Below are positions 58,595 to 64,000 of a stretch of DNA of 64,000 bases, in pieces. Each line of letters opens with the position of its first letter. Position 1 is the first letter of the stretch. The DNA is from Thiogranum sp. (GTDB lineage Bacteria > Pseudomonadota > Gammaproteobacteria > DSM-19610). The stretch is taken from assembly GCA_030148805.1 (NCBI GenBank), contig JASBSS010000035.1:62001-126000 (forward strand), read 5' to 3'. The notes under the pieces were generated by a model. It did not search any database. It was not told the DNA's origin and saw nothing but the letters and a program-made list of their open reading frames with translations. The translations under genes and the position numbers were made by a program.

Positions 58595-59440
58595 TCAGGC
58601 CGCCGGCGTGTCGGGGGTGGACGCGGCGGTGTCGCCGCGGGCGCTGCCGCCGCCCGGCGCGGTCTCCCCGCCGGCGGTGTTCTGGCGTCGCACCAGCTCC
58701 GCGGCCAACGCCAGATAGGCGATGGCGCCGCGCGAACCACTGTCGTACTTGAGTATCGGCGCGCCATAACTGGGGGCCTCGGCCAGGCGCACGTTGCGTG
58801 GAATGATGGTACGGTAGACCTTGTCGCCGAAGTGCTCAAGCAACTGCGCGGAAACCTCGTTGGCGAGATTGTTGCGCGCATCGAACATGGTGCGCAGCAG
58901 CCCTTCGACCTCCAGATTCGGATTGACCGCTTCGCGGATCTGCTCGACGGTCTCCAGCAAGGCGCTCAAGCCTTCGAGGGCGTAGTACTCACACTGGATC
59001 GGTATGAACACCGCGTCGGCGGCGGTCAGGGCGTTCAGCGTGAGCATGTTCAACGACGGCGGGCAATCGATGAGGATATAGTCATAGCGCCCGTGCACCG
59101 GCCGCAGGCGGCGACCGAGGCGGCTTTCGCGGCCGTCTTTCTGGATCAGTTTCACTTCCGCGGCGGTCAGATCGCCGTTGGCCGGTATCAGATGGTAACC
59201 CGCCGCTGCGGCGTCGACGATGATCCGCTCCAGCGGATCTTCCTCCAGCAACAGATGGTAGGCGCTGAGCTCCAGTTCGCGCTTGTCCACCCCGCTGCCC
59301 ATGGTGGCATTGCCCTGCGGGTCGAGGTCCACCAGCAACACCCGGCGTTGGGTGGCCGCCAGCGAGGCGGCCAGGTTCACGCAGGTGGTGGTTTTACCCA
59401 CACCGCCCTTTTGATTGGTGATGGCGAGGATGCGCGTCAT
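58595..59440 (-). CDS. parA: Chromosome partitioning ATPase ParA (Soj)
   Basis: A protein of 281 residues with a deviant Walker A motif (NQKGGVGKTTTCVNLAASLA), Walker A' LLVDLDPQGNATMG and DYILIDCPPSL. The C-terminal tail after about 255 (Gly/Ala/Pro-rich) is longer than usual and low in complexity. It partitions the chromosome with ParB and lies between rsmG and parB. Confidence 0.97.
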   Translation of the reverse strand: MTRILAITNQKGGVGKTTTCVNLAASLAATQRRVLLVDLDPQGNATMGSGVDKRELELSAYHLLLEEDPLERIIVDAAAAGYHLIPANGDLTAAEVKLIQKDGRESRLGRRLRPVHGRYDYILIDCPPSLNMLTLNALTAADAVFIPIQCEYYALEGLSALLETVEQIREAVNPNLEVEGLLRTMFDARNNLANEVSAQLLEHFGDKVYRTIIPRNVRLAEAPSYGAPILKYDSGSRGAIAYLALAAELVRRQNTAGGETAPGGGSARGDTAASTPDTPAA

Positions 59441-59449
59441 CAGGATCGT

Positions 59450-60085
59450 TCAGCCTTTGTTATCCAGCCACAGCAGGTGGCGTTGGGCTTCCAGTCCGGG
59501 AATCAGCAGCTGCCGGTATTGCAATTGAACCGCTCCCGCCGGGAAGGCTTTCATTTCCGCTTCGGGCAACGTGCCCTTCATGAACAACATGCGTCCGCCC
59601 GCGGACAACAAGTGGTGCGACTGGCGGTACAGTTCATCCAGACTCGCCACGGCACGGCTGATCACCATATCAAAAGCGCGCCCCGGCTGGTACTCCTGCA
59701 TCCGCGACTGCACCACCTGCACGTTGTCGAGCGCCAACTCGGCCACGGCCTGACGGACAAACCGGATCTTTTTCGCGTTCGCGTCGAGCAACGTGACGCG
59801 CAGTCGCGGCCGCGCCATGGCCAGCGGCAGGCCGGGCAGCCCGGGGCCGGTACCCACATCCAACAGCCGCTCGCCGGGCAGAAACGGCACCACCGCCAGG
59901 CTGTCCAGAATATGGCGCACCACCATCTGCCGCGGATCGCGCACGGCGGTCAGGTTATACGCCTGATTCCACTTCGCCAGCAGCTCCACGTAGCCCAGCA
60001 ACTTGCGCCGGGTCTCGGCGTCCAGCGCGAGCCGCAGTTCCCGGGCGCCCTGGTCCAGAACGTCCTGCAGTCCGGGGTCCGACAC
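59450..60085 (-). CDS. rsmG: 16S rRNA (guanine527-N7)-methyltransferase
   Basis: A protein of 211 residues, a SAM methyltransferase (GidB). SAM site LLDVGTGPGLPGLPLAMARP, acidic strand VTLLDANAKKIRFVRQ, and VISRAVASLDELYRQSHHLL. The N-terminal YNLTAVRDPRQMVVRHILDS is typical. GTG start at 60085, 11 bp after mnmG. Confidence 0.97.
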   Translation of the reverse strand: MSDPGLQDVLDQGARELRLALDAETRRKLLGYVELLAKWNQAYNLTAVRDPRQMVVRHILDSLAVVPFLPGERLLDVGTGPGLPGLPLAMARPRLRVTLLDANAKKIRFVRQAVAELALDNVQVVQSRMQEYQPGRAFDMVISRAVASLDELYRQSHHLLSAGGRMLFMKGTLPEAEMKAFPAGAVQLQYRQLLIPGLEAQRHLLWLDNKG

Positions 60086-60096
60086 CGGCGCTGCGG

Positions 60097-61992
60097 TCAG
60101 GCGGTACGCCGCGCCGCCGGCGCGGTTTTTTTCAGGTGGATCAACAACAGCGATATCGCCGCCGGGGTCACGCCGGGAATCCGCGCCGCCTGACCGATCG
60201 TCTCCGGCGCAACCTGGCTGAGTTTCTCGCGCACTTCGCTGGACAGGCCGCGCACCTGCGCATAGTCCAGGGTCGCGGGCAGGCGCTTGTGCTCATAGCG
60301 CTGATGACGTTCGATCTCCTCTTGCTGGCGCGCGATATACCCCTGGTAACGGGCCTGGATCTCCAACTGTTCGGCGACCTTGGGGTCGGCGGTGCCGGGT
60401 CCGATGCCGCTGAGCGACATCAGCCGGGCGTAGCTCAGTGTCGGGCGCCGCAACAGATCGGCGACCCGCTGTTCCGTGGTCAGGGGTTCATCGCACTCCC
60501 GCGCCAGCTGCGCGGCCACAGGTGAACCCGGACGGACCCATAACTCGTGAAGTCGCCGCTGTTCGGCGTCGATCGCCTCGCGTTTGGCACAAAAGCGCCG
60601 CCAGCGCCGATCTCCCACCAAGCCCAGTTCGCGCCCGATCGGGGTCAGGCGCAGGTCGGCGTTGTCCTCGCGCAGCAGCAATCGGTACTCCGCCCGGCTG
60701 GTGAACATGCGATAGGGCTCGGCGGTGCCACGGGTCACCAGATCGTCGATCATGACACCGATGTAGGCCTGGTCACGGCCAGGGCACCAACCTTCCAGTG
60801 CCTGCGTGCGGCGGGCGGCGTTCAGGCCCGCCACCAGTCCCTGGGCCGCGGCCTCTTCGTAGCCCGTGGTGCCGTTGATCTGCCCGGCGAAGAACAAACC
60901 CTCGATATGCTTGGTCTCGAGGGTCGCCTTGAGATCGCGCGGATCGAAGAAATCATATTCGATGGCATAGCCGGGGCGGGTGATGACCGCCCGTTCGAAG
61001 CCGGGAATGGAGCGCACCAGTTCGTACTGCACGTCGAAGGGGAGGCTGGTGGAAATCCCATTGGGGTAGATCTCGCCACTGGCCAGCCCTTCCGGCTCGA
61101 CGAAGATCTGGTGCGAGCTTTTATCGCCAAAGCGAACGACCTTGTCTTCGATCGACGGGCAGTAGCGCGGTCCCACGCCCTCGATGACACCGGCGTACAG
61201 TGGGGAGCGGTCGAGACCGGCACGGATGATTTCATGCGTGCGCGGCGTGGTCGCGGCGAGGTGGCAGCTGACCTGGCGTGGGTGTTCGTCACCGCTGGCG
61301 AGAAAAGAAAAGCTGGGGACGGGGTCGTCACCGGGCTGGGGTTGCAAGCGGCTGAAATCGATACTGCGGCGATCGATGCGCGGCGGCGTGCCAGTTTTCA
61401 GCCGCTCCACCCGCAAGGGGAGTTCGCGCAACCGGGCAGCCAGCGCGTTGGCCGGCGGATCCCCGGCCCGTCCGCCGAGGTAATTGGCCTCGCCGATATG
61501 GATACGCCCACCGAGAAAGGTGCCAACGGTCAAGACCACGCAATCGGCAAAGAACCTGAGCCCCATGCCGGTGGACACGCCGACGACCTGGTCGCCGCTG
61601 ACCAGCAGATCCTCGACCGCCTGCTGGAACAGGGTCAGATTGGACTGTTGTTCCAGCGCGCCGCGGATCGCCTGCCGGTACAACTGGCGGTCGGCCTGGC
61701 AGCGCGTGGCGCGCACCGCCGGACCCTTGCTGGCGTTGAGGCGCCGGAACTGGATACCCGCGACATCCGCCGCTCGGGCCATGGCGCCGCCGAGCGCGTC
61801 GATCTCCTTCACCAGATGCCCCTTGCCGATGCCGCCGATGGCTGGGTTGCAACTCATCTGGCCGAGCGTCTCGATATTGTGGGTCAGCAGCAATGTCCTG
61901 GCGCCGGCGCGCGCCGAAGCCAGCGCCGCCTCGGTGCCGGCATGACCGCCACCGACCACAATCACCGCATATCTGTGCGCAAAGTCCATCAT
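60097..61992 (-). CDS. mnmG: tRNA uridine-34 carboxymethylaminomethyl modification enzyme MnmG
   Basis: A protein of 631 residues (GidA). The FAD-binding loop is [60 protein letters not shown] and [14 protein letters not shown] are family hallmarks. With MnmE it modifies U34 of tRNA anticodons. No mnmE is next to it here. Two ATG codons in tandem (61992 and 61989) are equal start candidates. Confidence 0.97.
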   Translation of the reverse strand: MMDFAHRYAVIVVGGGHAGTEAALASARAGARTLLLTHNIETLGQMSCNPAIGGIGKGHLVKEIDALGGAMARAADVAGIQFRRLNASKGPAVRATRCQADRQLYRQAIRGALEQQSNLTLFQQAVEDLLVSGDQVVGVSTGMGLRFFADCVVLTVGTFLGGRIHIGEANYLGGRAGDPPANALAARLRELPLRVERLKTGTPPRIDRRSIDFSRLQPQPGDDPVPSFSFLASGDEHPRQVSCHLAATTPRTHEIIRAGLDRSPLYAGVIEGVGPRYCPSIEDKVVRFGDKSSHQIFVEPEGLASGEIYPNGISTSLPFDVQYELVRSIPGFERAVITRPGYAIEYDFFDPRDLKATLETKHIEGLFFAGQINGTTGYEEAAAQGLVAGLNAARRTQALEGWCPGRDQAYIGVMIDDLVTRGTAEPYRMFTSRAEYRLLLREDNADLRLTPIGRELGLVGDRRWRRFCAKREAIDAEQRRLHELWVRPGSPVAAQLARECDEPLTTEQRVADLLRRPTLSYARLMSLSGIGPGTADPKVAEQLEIQARYQGYIARQQEEIERHQRYEHKRLPATLDYAQVRGLSSEVREKLSQVAPETIGQAARIPGVTPAAISLLLIHLKKTAPAARRTA

Positions 61993-62047
61993 CCGCTACG
62001 CCTTGGGCGCCCTGCAAAAAGACGTGGAATGATACCCCATTTTGACA

Positions 62048-62063
62048 TGCTCCACGTGAAGTG
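62048..62063. other. Degenerate parS-like site
   Basis: TGCTCCACGTGAAGTG shares the core CCACGTG and most of the left arm with parS consensus TGTTCCACGTGGAACA. Five of 16 positions differ, mostly in the right arm. It lies 56 bp upstream of mnmG, a usual neighbourhood for parS. Confidence 0.35.
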
Positions 62064-62230
62064 GCGCCGCCACCCCCTCGCGTACTCCCAGGGACGGATC
62101 ATGTTCCCGCCGGCGATCGAGACGCGACCGCAATGGCCCGGAACCAGAGGGCGCAGGTCGCCGACGGGCGCAAGCCATCGGCAGCCAAAAACCGAATGTG
62201 GGCGAAAGCGTCGGTGGCCGAGACCGGCGG

Positions 62231-62264
62231 TCTGCGGCGGCGGCAAGGGTAATTTTGCCGCCGC
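62231..62264. repeat. Perfect 13-bp inverted repeat (strong hairpin)
   Basis: TCTGCGGCGGCAA and TTGCCGCCGCAGA are separated by 8 bases. Very stable as RNA on either strand, but it has no U-tract. It sits in the 340-bp gap between the glycosyltransferase gene and mnmG. The AT-rich stretch at 62290-62333 follows the glycosyltransferase stop. No gene is seen in this gap. Confidence 0.55.
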
Positions 62265-62333
62265 AGACGCCTAGCGGATTCCGTTATCTGAGAAAAACTG
62301 GATGCTACCCTAAAAAAATACCTCACAATTTAT

Positions 62334-63371
62334 TCAGGCAATTATATTAAATATTTTATTTTCAATGAGATCTATCAATTCATCCGCACCCGCCTGAACG
62401 CTATAGCGCCGAACCAAGGTTGCAAAGGCCGACTCCCGAAGCCGGGCTGCAAGGTCTGGCTGGTCCCCAAGACGGGCCAGTTGTTCGGCGGTGTCGGCGG
62501 CGGCGTCGACCGCTGCAAACAGAACCTGCTCTTCGGCGGCGAACATGCCCTGGTGCCCCGGATTGGCCGCGAGCACCATGGGGACGCCGGCGCGCGCCGC
62601 CTGCAGGGGGGTCAAACCGAAGGCGTCGGAGCGCGCTGGTACGCACAGGATGTCGATGCCTGCCAGAAAACGCTCCACGTCTTTCACCCAGCCGGGAAAA
62701 CGCAACCGACCCGTCAAACCCCGCGCGGCAGCCCGCGCCTCGAGCCGGGCGCGCTCCTCGCCATCGCCCCCCAACCAGGCCTCGAACGGATAACCGCGCT
62801 GCTGCAACAGACCCAGGGCGTCGACGAATACATCGAATCCCTTGACCGGATCGAAACGCCCCAGGGCGGCGAAGCGCACCGGCTCATGGGGCCGCCAGGG
62901 CGGCAGCGTCGTCGTGGAGACCGAGATCATGTTCGGAACGACGAAATAAGGCTTGCCGCCGCTGGCCGCGCCGAAGCGGGCGCCGATATCGGCGTTCAAG
63001 GCGAGACAGACGTCCGCCGGCAGCAGCCGCTGGACTTTCGGACTATGGCTTACGGCGACCAGGGGCACCCCGGGGGGCAGGGCGCGGCGGAGCAGCGCCA
63101 CCGAGCGGCTGCAGTGCGCCAGGGCCATATCCGGCGGCGATGGCAGAAAGCGGCGCCGCTGGCGCCAGGCGGCGAGAAGATCGTAGTGACCATGGTTGGC
63201 CAGGTGCTCCACGGCCGCCCCCGCAGGCACCGCACTCAGATCCGGTCGCGTACGGGAATTGACCAGCAGCGACACGCGGTGACCGCGCCGCAGAAACAGG
63301 CGCGAATAGTCACACACCACCTGCCACCGCCCGCCCTCGGCCGGCCCCAGTACGCAGTTGAGGATATGCAT
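62334..63371 (-). CDS. GT4 family glycosyltransferase
   Basis: A protein of 345 residues with the GT-B fold: N-terminal GPAEGGRWQVVCDYSRLFLR and a C-terminal nucleotide-sugar domain with FAALGRFDPVKGFDVFVDAL, WLGGDGEERARLEARA and the region PARSDAFGLTPLQAARAGVP. The second Glu of the GT4 EX7E motif is not obvious (position read as Gln). It is probably involved in LPS or another surface glycan; donor and acceptor are unknown. It stands alone between mnmG and a porin gene. Confidence 0.85.
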   Translation of the reverse strand: MHILNCVLGPAEGGRWQVVCDYSRLFLRRGHRVSLLVNSRTRPDLSAVPAGAAVEHLANHGHYDLLAAWRQRRRFLPSPPDMALAHCSRSVALLRRALPPGVPLVAVSHSPKVQRLLPADVCLALNADIGARFGAASGGKPYFVVPNMISVSTTTLPPWRPHEPVRFAALGRFDPVKGFDVFVDALGLLQQRGYPFEAWLGGDGEERARLEARAAARGLTGRLRFPGWVKDVERFLAGIDILCVPARSDAFGLTPLQAARAGVPMVLAANPGHQGMFAAEEQVLFAAVDAAADTAEQLARLGDQPDLAARLRESAFATLVRRYSVQAGADELIDLIENKIFNIIA

Positions 63372-63487
63372 CGGCTAGCTTGGGTTGCCTGTACCGGGGT
63401 TTACTATACGCCTGCGGCGCGAAAAGAGGACCGGGCGCCCAGCGAGCCTGGTCGGCCGGAATAAGTCGCTGATGGGAGAAGGGGAGA

Positions 63488-63522
63488 GAAAAAGACCGGC
63501 GGAGCTCTTAGGGCTCCGCCGG
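63488..63522 (-). terminator. Rho-independent terminator of the porin gene
   Basis: On the minus strand the 10-bp perfect stem CCGGCGGAGC / GCTCCGCCGG with a 7-base loop is followed by TCTTTTTCTC. It lies about 15 bp after the porin stop. Confidence 0.92.
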
Positions 63523-63537
63523 ATGCTGCACTTAAAC

Positions 63538-64000
63538 TTAATAGATGGCCAGCAGTTGCACGGTCACACGATTGTCCACTTCGTCCAGAATCTGGTTCGG
63601 GACAGCCGAAGAGGCCGCATTCGGTGCCTTGGCGTCGCGGATTTCGTAGTTGACCAGCATACGGGTCTTCTTGTTGAAGAACCACTGGGCACCGATGGTC
63701 CAGTTGTTGAACTCGCGTTCCTGGGCATCGATGTTCTTGACCCGATCCAGGTAGTCGTAACGTAGGTCGAGTTCCAGCTTGGGCAGGACCTTGTAGCCGA
63801 TATCGACATAGTAGCCGGTGGCCTTGCCATCGGGCGAGATGTTGAACGAGGACGTGGCCGTGTCGGCATTGTTGCGGCTGCCAGGCACCGCGCCGCCGTC
63901 GGTGCCGGCGAATATCATGCCATCGGCGTCGATGTACTCGGCCGCGGCGCGCATCCGACCCTTGCGGAAAGTGGTGCCGAAGCCCCAGCGCTTGCGATCG
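63538..64000 (-). CDS. Outer-membrane porin, C-terminal part (truncated by the window)
   Basis: The last 154 codons or so of a porin. Amphipathic beta strands alternate with polar loops (ATGYYVDIGYKVLPKLELDL, EREFNNWTIGAQWFFNKKTR, TRMLVNYEIRDAK), and the protein ends in NRVTVQLLAIY, with the C-terminal aromatic residue expected for outer-membrane barrels. It resembles the phosphate-selective OprO/OprP-type porin family. The N-terminus lies beyond position 64000. Confidence 0.8.
   Translation of the reverse strand, partial: DRKRWGFGTTFRKGRMRAAAEYIDADGMIFAGTDGGAVPGSRNNADTATSSFNISPDGKATGYYVDIGYKVLPKLELDLRYDYLDRVKNIDAQEREFNNWTIGAQWFFNKKTRMLVNYEIRDAKAPNAASSAVPNQILDEVDNRVTVQLLAIY

Overview
The window is GC-rich chromosomal DNA from a gammaproteobacterium. 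The evidence is the block mnmG-rsmG-parA-parB-atpIBEFHAGDC followed by an FKBP and glmU-glmS, the neighbourhood cytochrome c4 / dsbA / engB / polA / DUF2782, and the presence of rsmJ, ycgN, lplT, nhaA and uvrD. No species marker is visible. A free-living respiratory Chromatiales- or Pseudomonas-like bacterium fits, but that is inference. No rRNA, tRNA or CRISPR array was seen.

Region by region. (1) 1-6.1 kb is an AT-richer accessory patch: two broken IS3-family elements, an FkbM methyltransferase, a GT4 glycosyltransferase, the severed 3' end of an asparagine-synthase-like gene, an unknown membrane protein with a 64-residue partner, and a decayed phage-terminase-like fragment. It reads as the wreck of a surface-polysaccharide locus plus phage debris. 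(2) 6.1-20 kb: ldhA, a DUF1622 protein, a GFA protein, a FixLJ-like pair, a PQQ sugar dehydrogenase with an orphan periplasmic binding protein, a hemerythrin behind a strong sigma-54-type promoter, tcdA-tatD, a TetR regulator, and a dsbA-acetolactate synthase-EEP operon beside cytochrome c4. (3) 20-28 kb: engB and polA converge on a gap holding a probable small RNA at the position of Spot 42/ErsA; then a LOG-family gene, DUF2782 and a TRAP transporter. (4) 28-38.7 kb: a GGDEF/EAL protein, nhaA, uvrD, rsmJ-ycgN-lplT and small unknown genes.

(5) 38.8-46.4 kb is the most interesting part: an envelope-type module on the minus strand. A BON-domain protein, DUF883/YqjD-like, YqjE-like and YqjK-like small proteins and an AI-2E family permease form one operon. 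An EF-hand protein, a DUF1328 protein, a sensor kinase and an NtrC-class sigma-54 activator form the other. Both have a sigma-54 (-24/-12) promoter, and both carry GGG-N7/8-CCC palindromes at nearly the same distances upstream of it. This suggests a compact, self-amplifying sigma-54 regulon whose activator is encoded between its two targets.

(6) 46.7-62 kb is the conserved core: glmS, glmU, an FKBP, the complete F1Fo ATP synthase operon, parAB, rsmG and mnmG, with a degenerate parS-like site next to mnmG. The usual mnmE/yidC/rnpA/rpmH upstream of mnmG is missing; a lone GT4 gene and the 3' end of a porin gene follow, so synteny breaks at about 62 kb.
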